From NCBI GenBank assembly GCA_950022655.1, contig OX465584.1:26881469-26945468 (forward strand): a stretch of 64,000 nt of DNA, in the 5' to 3' direction. A model generated the notes under the pieces. It saw only the letters and a program-made list of their open reading frames with translations, made no database searches and was not told where the DNA came from. Made by a program: the position numbers and the translations under genes. The DNA is from Alentia gelatinosa. Its lineage: Eukaryota; Annelida; Polychaeta; Phyllodocida; Polynoidae. Positions 28,601 through 43,600 of this stretch are shown piece by piece (position 1 is the first letter of the stretch; each line of letters starts with the position of its first letter).

Positions 28601-31600
28601 CACTGTCTTGAACTATATATGGTTGTGAATCGTGTATTTGTCTTTTATGAATGGTAAAACAAGGCTATGAATATGATCCTTTATGGGGGTAGCCCAGACA
28701 GTTGAGAACCTGTTTTATATCAATGGAAAGTGTAAGGATGTTGGACAGGTTTCTGTATGGATTGCCTGCCTTGTTGAAGTTGCCACTGAACGAGAGTACT
28801 TCAAAATCTGTCCTAAATGAAAAATGTGATCCAACAGTAAACATGTTATATTACTTCTAGAAATGCTTGGTTTAAGATGTTTCCTCACCAAATCTCAAAT
28901 TATCAATTCTTCAAGGCAATGCATGTGAAAAGTCTGAATGCCGCAATGGTACAGAGTGTGTTCCAAAACATGAGGATGACTTCAAATGCAACTGTATCCA
29001 AATGGCTGACCCACAGACACCATTGTGTTGTGAGTATATATTACCCTCATCTTTTCAGAGTAATTACATGTTATTTCATTATATTGAAGCTCAATTTTGT
29101 CACTCAAATTCTGATGTACCATGAAAAGTGATCATGTATATAATTTGAAGTATGTGTGTCACAAACAATTTCAGATCCATATATTCGTGTTAAATTGGTC
29201 ATAAAAAATGTGCCATTTAGCCCTGAGCTTGAACATACGGGAAGTGAAGAATTTAAGAAACATCTTTCAAGGATACTCTTAAAGGTAAGATCACATTGAA
29301 TTCCTTTAACAAAGGGTGAACCTTTGAGTTTCCTCATATTCAATATTGAAAAATGAAATACCAAAAAGTTGAATTGTACAAATAACTTTTTAGAATTACC
29401 AACATTACCTCTCAAAACAAAACATGCATTCATTTAGAAAAGATCATTTGTCCCAAGGAGATATAACCCCTTACGAACCCTGAAAAGTTCAAGAAATCAG
29501 TCGGGTATTTATTTACAAAAACATTTACAACTGATTTTAAAATCAACATTATATTGCAGCCCATCTGTAAAAACCTTCTCTTTTACTACAGGTGTCAAGA
29601 TATCTATTCTCAATAATCACACTTCAATCTGTTCACTTGCCATACTTAAGGTGACAAGAAAATGAATGCTGTCCATTTATGGTCCTAGAGGGTTTACCTT
29701 GAAGCCTCCCTGAAAAATCTGAAACAGCTTCTATGAAAACCTCACATGATATGTTTCAGGTGAGGAGAAGAATCCATCACATTCTGCAATCAGCCTACAG
29801 GTCATTACACCTGATAAGGGTCACCCGACCTAAAGGCACAGAAGTTGACTTCACAGATTTGTCTCCAGCAGTTACCATTGATCTCCATGTAGCTGTCACG
29901 CATCATACTACTGTATTGGTCAAGGATCTCCAAGATAATTTACATGCCTTGAGCATAGATCCAGACATTGTTTTCTCATCCGAGGGAGGTTAGTTTATTT
30001 TTCTATAAAAATCTCTAATTACTTCATGGAAAATTATGGTACATATATTGATAACTGGACCAAAATTATTTCCTGTCTACCCCATTCTCCTTCCCTGATG
30101 TGGATGTGAATTGATTTGCTATTGTTATCAAGTTTCTCTGAGTTTTCCATGTTGGTGGGCCCTCAGGTTCCTGAGGGGTTTCTTCCAGAACTTTTGATCT
30201 TTTTATCTCGCCAAAAGGATATGTTGATTATTGTTGTAATGTCAGTCTTTAGTCTATTCTGTGCATAAATGAATGTCTTTGCAGGGAATGCATGTGCCAA
30301 GGGTGCATGCCATGATCGAACAGAGTGCATTCCTGAACATCTGGGTGGATTCCGCTGCAGGTGTTCTCATATGGAAGGGCCACAAACACCTTTATGTAGT
30401 AAGTACATACTTCAATCATTTACACCCATACATATGAATTAAGTGTCAGATCACCCATACCTTTAAGAAGTACTCTTCTATGCGCTATTTTGAATTTTGA
30501 AGTTTCTACATACTTTTAAGTCAGACATGACCATTTATCTCAGTCAGTGTTTAACCCTAGGACTTGTGTCATGCACCTGTCCTTAGAGTGAATACAGGGC
30601 CACCTGCCAAAGGCCTGCACTTGCATGAACAAATGGAAAAATATGTCAAAAATACTTGAATGGATCCTATGCTACTACATAGGATTGGGTTGTTCAGTCT
30701 TGTTCACTAACACTCTTGCATGCATAAAGATTCTACTGACCAACCATCATTTGCTGTGTGTAAATATATATATCTGTTATGTTGGGGGTTAGAATGTTGG
30801 AGCACATGGAAATGTCCATGGGTTTCAAGATTAAGTTAAATGATATCTTCTTATAAAAGAAATTGGGGACTCAGGTTCTTGCTAGATAATCTAAGAATGA
30901 TTATAAGGCTGTATGAATTTTGGAAGCCACTTTTCATATATTTAGATGTACATATAGTTATATCTCCTCTTAACCAATTTCAGATCCAGTCATTGCAATT
31001 CGAATGCTTATCAAAGATGTGCCATTTACCCCAGAGCTCGAGCATGTGGAAAGTCCTCATTTCAAAGAGCATCTTTCAAGTTTGCTTTTAAAGGTATGAT
31101 ATACTGAACCTGTAAACCTTATAAGTCAGGACCATGTGTTGAGACACACCCAAGCATGGGACAATGAATGTCTTGAGGCACTCTTATATTTAGCACAATA
31201 ATTGAAAAGGTCTATAACATAATTTTTCAAGGTGTATGTTCACTTGTAACTAAGGCCATATGCATTGAACTTAACCCATTTATTCTGGTTGATGCCTTGA
31301 GGAATCAATCAGGGCTGGTCAGGTCATGCCTTAAGGCATCATCCAGCCCGGGATGGCCGGGTCATGCCTTGATGCATCATTTACATAATAACTCTTTCAC
31401 GTGATAAAATAACATGAAATTTTCCAAGAATGTAGGTACAATATCATATTTAATATTTGAAATAGGAAGAATGTCAATGATCATGTTTTATGTCATGTGA
31501 TGGGAGAAGGAAATTTTCACAATCAGCCTCTAGTACCTGGTCCCTAGCGGTATGCATCTGAACTAGGAATCAGACCTATGCCCCATTCACACACAATAGG

Positions 31601-34600
31601 GTTGAACAATCATCACTTTTTCTCAAATAATCAAATTTCTTTTAATCTCTGACATTCTTATTTGAAATTCATGTCCTGTAAAATCTGAGTATATTTACCA
31701 GCACCACACTTCATAACAGGGATCCAATGTATTGCTATCACACTGCACGAAAACCACCATTTTATCTATCTATGTGCCCCGCATATATAGGCATGATTTT
31801 GACCTTGCTTTTCCATCATATGTATATGCCTTATCTATTGGCATATATATGTGTCCATGTTGCAGTAATATATATACGCCATAATTATGCCTGATTCTGT
31901 TGTATTTACACCACTATCCAATATTTCTGATCTCTACCACTTGGGCACACCACTATAGTATATCTCATTTTCCATTAGTCATTACGTCCTTGGTATACGG
32001 AAAGGTCAATGTTATATTATCAATTTTGATCATAAAATTGTTCTAAAACCCTATTTATTATCTTTTCATTAAATACATATAATAAACCCAGCCTTCCTTG
32101 TTTTTTTAAAACGTTTTTTTAAATAGATTTTACTTTCAAAACACCACTCTTCTGTTGGGTTCTCACTGTCAGCCTTTATAAGACTTCTAGAGGTTGAGAA
32201 CATAGACATTGGGTCACTGAGAGTGTTGGGAGCCCTCCTGCCTGCCACCACGCCTGACACCCTCAGCCACCCGCACTCCCTGCTCCCGTCCCCACCTCCT
32301 GGCCAAGCAGCTGGGTAATCCATCCGCACACACTGGGAGGAGGAATGGGATTGGCGGGGGTTAGGCAGGGGTTAAGCGAGGGGTTTGTGGGGGTAGGAGT
32401 CAGAGTCTGAATCAAGAGCGAGGGGTCCTCCTGGGGTCACCTATACCTCTACTAGCACAAACGGGCTGTAGGCAGTGAGTGGAAGGGTGGCTGGGAGGGG
32501 GGTGGCTCCAGGCACACATGAGCAAGGAATTCAGTGATGGTTGAGTGAGTGTAAGGAATCATGGGTTGGCCCTTACATCTACCTGCCAGTGGCAGAGATG
32601 GGTTGCAAATTTTTTCTTCTTTTTTTATCAGTATACATATACACCAAATGTATATAACATGTATATGACTGGCGTATACATTTTGTACAGAGGATATTTC
32701 CTCTCATATATGCCTGGTGTGAAATACAACCAAGACACATCAGTAAACAAGAGGAAACAGTCTTGTATACACCTTATACGCTGGTGTGAAATATGGGCAT
32801 ATATATAACATGTCAATATTCAGCCAATATATGCACTTCCGCGATGGCCTATATATGTATAAAATGGTGGTTTTCATGCAGTGTCATGAATTTATATATC
32901 AATTTTTGTCCACTGAAAATTGTAGGTGAAGAGAAGAATCCAATATGTTCTGCAGTCAGACTACAGGTCATTACACCTGATAAGGGTCACCCGACCTACA
33001 GGTACAGAAGCCTACCTCACAGAATTGACTCCAGCTGTTACAGTTGAACTTCATGTGGCTCTCACTCATCGTAACCATACTTTAGTGAAGAATTTCCAGG
33101 ATAATTTCCATGCCTCAAGCATCTCTCCAGAAATTGTTTTCTCTGCGGAAGCAGGTAAGTATCTATCTCTTTACCATGACAATTCCCATTGCTTTCAACA
33201 ACATTTCCCATTCAAAGGCATTTTGTCAAATATCTATTGTTGATTTCAAAACAGAATATGGTTCTTTCTGTGCCTGATTCAATGACTTTCATCTTTGAAG
33301 GGAATGCATGTCACAAGGATAAGTGCCAGAATGGAACAGAATGTATTCCTAAATCTCATGGGAAATTCAACTGCAGGTGCTCTCAAATAGAAGGACTCCA
33401 AACACCATTGTGCTGTAAGTATATTTTCCGTCATCTTATCCGCACTGTCAAAGTAATATTCATACAAACTTCATACATCTAAGTTAGGAGTAACTAGATA
33501 CACTACAATCTTTATATATCCTTATCCATTGTTTCTTCTCCCTACTATGTACATAACATGTTTATTGATAATGCATAACCATATTTCCATATATGTATCT
33601 CATTCTATCCTTATTGACCACTTTCAGCTCCATACATACCTATTCGATTGGTCATCAAAGATGTGCCATTTACCCAGGCACTTGAACATCTGGGAAGTCC
33701 TGAATTCAAAGAACATCTATCAATGTTACTTGTCCATGTAGGTGCCAATGAGTTAATCATTAATTGTTTCTAATCCAATCACCAAATGAAACTTCGAGTT
33801 ATTTTTAAAAAGAGTGTTTGGAAGATGTTTCTGAAGGAGAAATGTACATGATTTGATGTCTACTTCCTTTAAAAAACCCAATTTCATTCTAATTGTTCTG
33901 CAAAGTTTTACACAACTTTGTTTTTTACATGCTTTCCAGGTCAAGAGAAGAGTCCAGTTCATTCTTCAATCAGCATATGAATCCTTACATCTGATAAGGG
34001 TCAGACGATCTACAGGTGCAGAAGCCTTTATCACCGATTTCACTCCAACAGTTACAGTTGAGCTTCATGTGGCTGTAACTTATCGCACACCTGATTTAGT
34101 CCAGCATTTCCGGGCTACATTCCACCCTTCAACGATCTCTCGAAACATTGTTCATTCTACTGAAGCAGGTAGGTCATTCATTTTCATCAGAGAATCACAA
34201 ATGCTACTGTGGCATAACCACCTTCTAATAAATTGGGCACTGACTATTTGGTTAGTGAACAAAAGTCAGGAGGTGCACAGCACGAAAAACCTTAATCTAC
34301 ATATGTATATGTCCGGCGGATATACCTATGATTTTGCATAGTTATGTTAGTCCTATTTTCCAGCATGTATACGCCTGATCTATAGATGCATATAAGTGTA
34401 CATGTTGCAGTCATATATATGTCATATATATGCCTGATTTTGTCGTATTTACGCCACTGATCAATAATAGTGATCTCTCCACCTAGGAGATACCACTGTT
34501 GTTTTATTTCATTTGTCATTAGTTATCAATGTCAGTGGTATATAAAAAATCCAATGTTATATTATCAAGTTATTTATTTTTGTTATAAAATCTTTCTAAA

Positions 34601-37600
34601 ACCTGAGTGAGTATCATTTCATTAATAACATATAATAAACCCAGCATTCTTTTGTATTTTTTACTGCTTCTTTTGATAGATTATGCTTTGAAAATGCCAT
34701 TTTTCTATATGGTTCAAGATTGGTGGGTATATAAGGTATGCAGTATATGATAGTTGTCATAGACTTGGGTCGCAGTCGGGGTCAGTGTCATGCTCAGGCT
34801 TGGGGTTGAAATCAGTATCAGAATCATGAGCAAGGGCTTTTGTGTTGGTGCAGGTACACCCTACTGCCACAGCTGCTGCCACACAGCCACCACAATGGTG
34901 TATATATATTGTGCACAGTATATTTCTCGTCATATACGCTTTATGGGAAATACAACCGTTAAGCTTCCATATACATGGAAAAACATATTTGTATACACTA
35001 CATACACTGGCATGTAATATGGACAAATAGATATAAAAACATGTCAATGTACATGGGATACATGCATATATACTCGGTGGCGTATATATATGGAATTTCT
35101 TGGGTTTTCGTGAATTGGTGGTTATTCTTAAGGATTTATCTTTGCCTAATAATCAGCCACCCCAAAACTTACACAATGTTTCCACATATGACTGATTTTT
35201 CTAGCACTGCATTGAAAGTTACTAAGAAAGTATTGGTATATATGGATCCTAGCCTTATACTGTAGCCGAGTGTATACTTCTAATAGACACACTGGTGAGG
35301 TTCCTATATGCAATGAGAGAGCTAATTCAAACATCAACTTTGGTACAATAAAGGATCCTTTTTTGCAATGAGACATTGGGGGTCAAAGACCATGCAAGAG
35401 TAGAAGTCATTTGAATTTGTTTTTGAGGTGAATGATCATCAGTTAATGCAGAGATGTGTAATATGAGGATGAAAAATGGCTCTCATTAACATAGTATGTC
35501 AAGGGGTGTTGTTAGTCAGATTAAAATCCTCAGTGAGTGACCTTGAGCAGTTGTCTGGTGGCACCCTTTTAGAGCGGTAGTGATATTCGAGCCATGGTTG
35601 ATCCATGATGTGCAAGAGAGTGACAAATTTCCAAAATCATATTATAGAAATTTCTAAGTATCTCTAATCCTTGACCAGATTCATATGGTATAAAGGTCGC
35701 ATTACAATCTATTGTCGGACTCCTTGTACTTGGATATGTGCCTTTCCAACAAAGCGATGACATTATATTTACAAAGGTGGAAAATACATATCATCATACC
35801 AGTAATCTAATGTTTGCCCACCATACACCATAATTATATTTTGAAAATTTCACAATTAGCGTGACCTAATACACATTTTTATGCCATCGGTATACAGCAC
35901 ATTTTCTTCATGACACTATACAATATAAAGCAATCAGTATTTAGAATTTAGATACTGATCCATAAAATTCTTCATTCAAAAAGGGATCTGCTTGAAGTAT
36001 TGTCATAATATGCTGCATCAGAGAGACATACTCAAGCTCAGATATGAATGGTTCATTCCCAAACCATTCCAAACACCACTGAGCTTACTGGTATAAGTTT
36101 AAATGTGAATGGATAGCACTTTGTGTTCTACCCATTGATAAGTGCCATGCTCTTCTAAAACAGATTAGCGCACTGTCTTGAACTATATATGGTTGTGAAT
36201 CGTGTATTTGTCTTTTATGAATGGTAAAACAAGGCTATGAATATGATCCTTTATGGGGGTAGCACAGACAGTTGAGAACCTGTTTTATATCAATGGAAAG
36301 TGTAATGATGCTGGACAGGTTTCTGTATGGATTGCCTGCCTTGTTGAAGTTGCCACTGAACGAGAGTACTTCAAAATCTGTCCTAAATGAAAAATGTGAT
36401 CCAACAGTAAACACGTTATATTACTTCTAGAAGTCCTGAAATGCTTGGTTTAAGATGTTTCCTCACCAAATCTCAAATCATCAATTCTTCAAGGCAATGC
36501 ATGTGAAAAGTCTGAATGCCGCAATGGTACAGAGTGTGTTCCAAAACATGAGGATGACTTCAAATGCAACTGTATCCAAATGGCTGACCCACAGACACCA
36601 TTGTGTTGTGAGTATAAATTGCCCTCATCTTTTCAGAGTAATTACATGTCATTTTATTATATTGAAGCTCAATTTTGTCACTCAAATTCTGATGTACCAT
36701 GAAAAGTGATCATGTATACATATAATTTGAAGTATGTGTGTCACAAACAATTTCAGATCCATATATTCGTGTTAAATTGGTCATCAAAAATGTGCCATTT
36801 AGCCCTGAACTTGGACATTTGGGAAGTGAAGAATTTAAGAAATATCTTTCAAGGATACTCTTAAAGGTAAGATCACATTGAAATCCTTTGACACAGGGTG
36901 AAACTTGGAGTTTTTCTCATATGCAATATTGAAAAATGAAATACCAAAAAGTTGTATTGTAAAAATAACTTTTGAGTATTACCTACATTACCTCTCAAAA
37001 CAATACCTACTGGCATCTTCTGGAGATGCCATGAACATTGGCATGCAATCAGATACTATATGGTTTAATTTGTTATGGTGGCATTCAATTAGAAAATATC
37101 ATTTGTCACAAGGAGATTTACAAAAACATTTACAACTGATTTTAAAATCAACATTATATTGCAGCCCATCTGTAAAATCCTATTCTCAATAATTACACTT
37201 CAATCTGTTCACTTGCCATACTTAAGGTGACAAGAAAATGAATGCTGTCCATTTATGGTCTTAGAGGGTTTACCTTGAAGCCTCTCTGAAAAAGTCTTAA
37301 ATAGCATCTATGAAAAACCTCACATGATTTGTTTTAGGTGAGGAGAAGAATCCATCACATTCTGCAATCAGCCTACAGGTCATTACACCTGATAAGGGTC
37401 ACCCGACCTAAAGGCACAGAAGTTGACTTCACAGATTTGTCTCCAGCAGTTACCATTGATCTTCATGTGGCTGTCACGCATCGTACTACTGTGTTGGTCA
37501 AGGATCTCCAAGATGATTTACATGCCTTGAGCATAGATCCAGACATTGTTTTCTCATCTGAGGGAGGTAAGTATATTTTTCTAAACATCGTAACTCCAAT

Positions 37601-40600
37601 TAGTTTGAAAGGCATTTTTCATGGAAAATCATGGTACATATATTGATAACTGGATCAAAATTATTTCCTGTCTATCCCATTCTCCTTCCCTGATGTAGAT
37701 GTGAATTGATTTGCTATTGTTATCAAGTTTCTCTGAGATTTCCATGGTGTTGGGGCCCTCAGGTTCCTGTGGGGTTTTGTCCAGAACTTTTATTTTTTTT
37801 ATTTCGCCAAAAGGATGTTTTGATTATTGTTGTCATGTCAGTCTTTAGTCTATTCTGTGCATAAATGAATATCTTTGCAGGGAATGCATGTGCCAAGGGT
37901 GCATGCCATGATCGAACAGAGTGCATTCCTGAACATCTGGGTGGATTCCACTGCAGGTGTTCTCATATGGAAGGGCCACAAACACCTTTATGTAGTAAGT
38001 ACATACTTCCATCATATACACCCATGCATTTGTATCAAGTGTCAGATCACCCATACTTTTAAGAAGTACTCTTCTATGTGTTTTTTTGAACTTTGAAGTT
38101 TCTACATCCTTTTTTTAGTCAGAGATGACCATTTATCTCAGTCAGTGTTTAACCCTAGGACTTGTGTCATGCACCTGTCCTTAGAGTGAATACAGGGCCA
38201 CCTGCCAAAGGCCTGCACTTGCATGAACAAATGGAAAAATATGTCAAAAATGCTTGAATGGATCCTATGCTACTACATAGGATTGGGTTGTTCAGTCTTG
38301 TTCACTAACACTCAAGCATGCATAAAGATTCTACCGACCAATCATCATTTGCTGTGTGTATATATATATATATATATCTATGTTATGATTGAGGTTAGAT
38401 TTTTGGAGCACATGGAAATGTCCATGGGTTTCAAGATCAAGTTGAATAATGTCATCTTACAAAGAGACTGGATACTCAGGTTCTTATTAGATAATCTATG
38501 AATGATTATAAGGCTGTTTGAATTATGGAAGCCACTTTTCATATATTTAGATGTACATATAGTTATATCTCCTCTTAACCAATTTCAGATCCAGTCATTG
38601 CAATTCGAATGCTTATCAAAGATGTGCCATTTACCCCAGAGCTCGAGCATGTGGAAGGTCCTCATTTCAAAGAGCATCTTTCAAGTTTGCTTTTAAAGGT
38701 ATGATATACTGAACCTGTAAACCTTATAAGTCAGGACCATGTGTTGAGACACTCCCAAGCATGGGACAATGAATGTCTTGAGGCACTCTTATATTTAGCA
38801 CAATAATTGAAAAGGTCTATAACATAATTTTTCAAGGTGTATGTTCACTTGTAGCTAAGGCCATATGTATTGAACTTAACCCATTTATTTTGGTTGATGC
38901 CTTGAAGAATCAATCAGGACTGGCCTGGTCATGCCTTGAGGCATCATTTGCAAAATGAATCTTTCATGTAATAAAATTGGACATTTTGTCCCAATAAACA
39001 TGACTTTTTCAAAGAATGTAGGTACAATATCATATTTAATATCTATAGTTGAAATGAGAAGAATGTTAATGATCATGTTTTATGCCATGTGATGGGAAAA
39101 GAAAATTTTCACAATGAGTCTCTAGTACCTGGTTCCTAGCGGTATGCATCTGAACTAGGAAACAGCCCTATGCCCTATTCGCACACAATAAGGTTGAACA
39201 ATCATCACTTTTTCTCAAATGATTAAAATGTTTGTAATCTCTGACATTCTTTTTGGAAATTCATGTCCTGTAAAAACTGAGTGTATTTACCAGCATCACA
39301 CTTCATAACAGGGACCCATTGTATTGTATTCATGAATTCATATGATATTTTTTCCATTGAAAATGTAGGTGAAGAGAAGAATCCAATATGTTCTGCAATC
39401 GGACTTCAGGTCATTACACCTGATAAGGGTCAGTAGACCTACAGGTACAGAAGCCTACCTTACAGAATTGACTCCAGCTGTTACAGTTGAACTTCATGTG
39501 GCTCTCACTCATCGTAACCATACCTTAGTGAAGAATTTCCAGGATAATTTCCATGCCTCAAGCATCTCTCCAGAAATTGTTTTCTCTGCGGAAGCAGGTA
39601 AGTATCTATCTCTTTACCATGATAATTCCCATTGCTTTCAACAACATTTCTCATTCAAAGCCATTCATCAAATATCTATTGTTGATGTCAAAACAGAATA
39701 TGGTTCTTTCTGTGCCTGATTCAATGACTTTCATCTTTGAAGGGAATGCATGTCACAAGGATAAGTGCCAGAATGGAACAGAATGTATTCCTAAATCTCA
39801 TGGGAAATTCAACTGCAGGTGCTCTCAAATAGAAGGACTCCAAACACCATTGTGCTGTAAGTATATTTTCCATCATCTTATCCGCACTGTCAAAGTAATA
39901 TTCATACAAACTTCATACATCTAAGTTAGGAGTAACTAGATACACTACAATCTTTATATATCCTTATCCATTGTTTCTTCTCCCTACTATGTACATAACA
40001 ATGTTTATTGATAATGCATAACCATATTTCCATATATATGTATCTCATTCTATCCTTATTGACCACTTTCAGCTCCATACATACCTATTCGATTGGTCAT
40101 CAAAGACGTGCCATTTACCCAGGCCCTTGAACATCTGGGAAGTCCTGAATTCAAAGAACATCTATCAATGTTACTTGTCCATGTAGGTGCCAATAAGTTA
40201 ATCATTACTCTGAATTGTTTCTAATCCAATCACCAAATGAAACCTAGAGTTATTTTTAAAAAGAGTGTTTGGAAGATGTTTCTGAAGGAGAAATGTACAT
40301 GATTTGATGTCTACTTCCTTTAAAAAACCCAATTTCATTCTAATTGATCTGCAAAGTGTAACACAACTTTGTTTTTTACATGCTTTCCAGGTCAAGAGAA
40401 GAGTCCAGTTCATTCTTCAATCAGCATATGAATCCTTACACCTGATAAGGGTCAGACGATCTACAGGAGCAGAAGCCTTTATCACCGATTTCACTCCTAC
40501 AGTTACAGTTGAGCTTCATGTGGCTGTAACTTATCGCACACCTTATTTGGTCCAGCATTTCCGGGCTACATTCCACCCTTCAACAATCTCTCGAAATATT

Positions 40601-43600
40601 GTTCATTCTACTGAGGCAGGTAGGTCATTCATTTTCATCAAAGGATCAACGAATGGTAATGCAGCAGATTCACCTGCCAACAAGTTGGGCACTGACTATT
40701 TGGTCAGTGAACAAAAGTCAGGAGGTGTTTGTTCTTGAGGATTTATCTTTGCCTTATGATAAGCAACCTCAAATCTTACAACATTTCACACCTTATGACT
40801 GATTTTTCTAGCATTGCATTATAAGTAACTGAGAAATTATTAGTGTTCCTACATGGATCCATTATGTCATTATGTCTACAAAGATGGATAACACTAATCA
40901 TCCCACTAGTAACCTAATGTTTGCCCACCATACACTGATTATTGTTTAAAAATATGACAGTAAGCCAGAACTAATTCACATGTTTATGCCATCTATTTTT
41001 CTACACGACACTGTACAATATAAAGCAATTAGTATCTATAATTTCAATTTCTATCCAAATATTCTTCATTCAAAAAGCGATCTACTTGTGGCAGTGGCAT
41101 AACATGCTGCATCAGGGAAACATTCTCTAGATATAGGCATAAGTGGATCATTAGCAACCCATTCCAAACACCACGGAGCTTACTGCTATGAGTTTTAATG
41201 TCAAGGGATGGTACTTTGGGTTCTGGCCGATGATGAGTGCCATGGCTGAGTTACAGAGCCCATACTGTAGGTCTCGCTTGTGAGACAAGCAAGTGATAGC
41301 CTAGGGTTGAGATATACAGTAGGAAACTGACTGAGTAGTGCAGTGACTGTAGTTCTTTGTTGGAAAAGTTTAGTTGTTCTCACAAAGTAGTTGACCATCA
41401 GAGAATTATGAAAATAGAGATAATGGTAAAATATACATATGGAATTGATCAGACACGCTTTTCTTTACCTAAATATGCCAAAATATCTGATAAAATAGGT
41501 TTAAGATTCATTGTTTTGATCAATGCAAGAGGGCAGACCCTCTCATTATTTACTACTATTGAAACAGGACCCTGTTTTATATCAATGGAAAGTGTGAGGA
41601 TGATGGACAGGTTTCAGTATAGATTGCCTGATTTGTTGAAGTTGCCACTAAATGATAAAACTTCGAAATCTGTCGTAAATGAATATCATGTGATCATGGG
41701 TAAACAAGTTATATTGTGTCTAGAAGTTTTGCAATGCTTGGTTTAAAATGTTTCCTTACCAAATTTCAAATCATCAATTCTTCAAGGCAATGCATGTGAA
41801 AAGTCTGAATGCCGCAATGGTACAGAGTGTGTTCCAAAACATGAGGATGACTTCAAATGCAATTGTATCCAAATGGCTGACCCACAGACACCATTGTGTT
41901 GTGAGTATATATTACCCTCATCTTTTCAAAGTAATTACATGTTATTTCATTATATTGAAGCACAATTTCGTCACTCAAATTCGGATGTACCTTGAAAATT
42001 GATCATGTATACAATTTGAAGTATGTGTGTCACAAACAATTTCAGATCCATATATTCGTGTTAAATTGGTCATCAAAAATGTGCCATTTAGCCCTGAACT
42101 TGGACATTTGGGAAGTGAAGAATTTAAGAAACATCTTTCAAGGATACTCTTAAAGGTAAGATCACATTGAATTCCTTTAACAAAGGGTGAACCTTTGAGT
42201 TTCCTCATATTCAATATTGAAAAATGAAATACCAAAAAGTTGAATTGTACAAATAACTTTTTAGAATTACCTACATTACCTCTCAAAACAAAACATGCAT
42301 TCATTTAGAAAAGATCATTTGTCCCAAGGAGATATAACCCCTTACGAACCCTGAAAAGTTCAAGAAATCGGTCGGGTATTTATTTATAAAAACATTTACA
42401 ACTGATTTTAAAATCAACATTATATTGCAGCCCATCTGTAAAAACCTTCTCTTTTACTACAGGTGTCAAGATATTTATTCTCAATAATCACACTTCAATC
42501 TGTTCACTTGCCATACTTAATGTGACAAGAAAATGAATGCTGTCCATTTATGGTCTTAAAGGGTTTACCTTGAAGCTCTCTGAAAAATCTGAAATAGCTT
42601 CTATGAAAACCTCACATGATATGTTTCAGGTGAGGAGAAGAATCCATCACATTCTGCAATCAGCCTACAGGTCATTACACCTGATAAGGGTCACCCGACC
42701 TAAAGGCACAGAAGTTGACTTCACAGATTTGTCTCCAGCAGTTACCATTGATCTCCATATAGCTGTCATGCATCGTACTACTGTATTGGTCAAGGATCTC
42801 CAAGATAACTTACATGCCTTGAGCATAGATCCAGACATTGTTTTCTCATCTGAGGGAGGTAAGTATATTTTTCTATAAACATCATAACTCTAATTACTTC
42901 ATGGAAAATTATGGTACATATATTGATAACTGGACCAAAATTATTTCCTGTCTACCCCATTCTCCTTCCCTGATGTGGATGTGAATTGATTTGCTATTGT
43001 TATCAAGTTTCTCTGAGTTTTCCATGTTGGTGGGCTCTCAGGTTCCTGAGGGGTTTCTTCCAGCACTTTTGATCTTTTTATCTCGCCAAAAGGATATGTT
43101 GATTATTGTTGTCATGTCAGTCTTTAGTCTATTCTGTGCATAAATGAATGTCTTTGCAGGGAATGCATGTGCCAAGGGTGCATGCCATGATCGAACAGAG
43201 TGCATTCCTGAACATCTGGGTGGATTCCGCTGCAGGTGTTTTCATATGGAAGGGCCACAAACACCTTTATGTAGTAAGTACATACTTCCATCATATACAC
43301 CCATACATTTGTATTAAGTGTCAGATCACCCATACCTTTAAGAAGTACTCTTCTATGTGCTATTTTGAATTTTGAAGTTTCTACATAGTTTTTAGTCAGA
43401 CATGACCATTTATCTCAGTCAGTGTTTAACCCTAGGACGTGTGTCATGCACCTGTCCTTAGAGTGAATACAGAGCCACCTGCCAAAGGCCTGCACTTGCA
43501 TGAACAAATGGAAAAATATGTCAAAAATACTTGAATGGATCCTATGCTACTACGTAGGATTGGGTTGTTCAGTCTTGTTCACTAACACTCTTGCATGCAT

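Larger units (their letters stand above)
21928..30284 (+). repeat. Super-repeat R4, 8,357 bp
   Basis: Carries CACTA-like elements in the A SEA intron and the B-to-C intron, plus the unique 867-bp insertion. Confidence 0.85.
30285..37880 (+). repeat. Super-repeat R5, 7,596 bp
   Basis: Sister of R4, with the same two CACTA-like insertions at the same sites. It supplies the empty site for the 867-bp insertion at about 36030-36050. Confidence 0.85.
37881..43159 (+). repeat. Super-repeat R6, 5,279 bp
   Basis: No large insertion. Mostly like R1-R3, with a C5/C7-like first SEA half in its C module. Confidence 0.85.

Noticed and set aside
34757..35047. A 96-codon minus-strand frame with acidic DSDTDFNPKPEHDTDPDC inside subfamily 2 CACTA-like elements
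   Set aside because: Present in four copies, but these are duplicates of one insertion. No transposase motif; it arises from imperfect CAGT/CAGA repeats.
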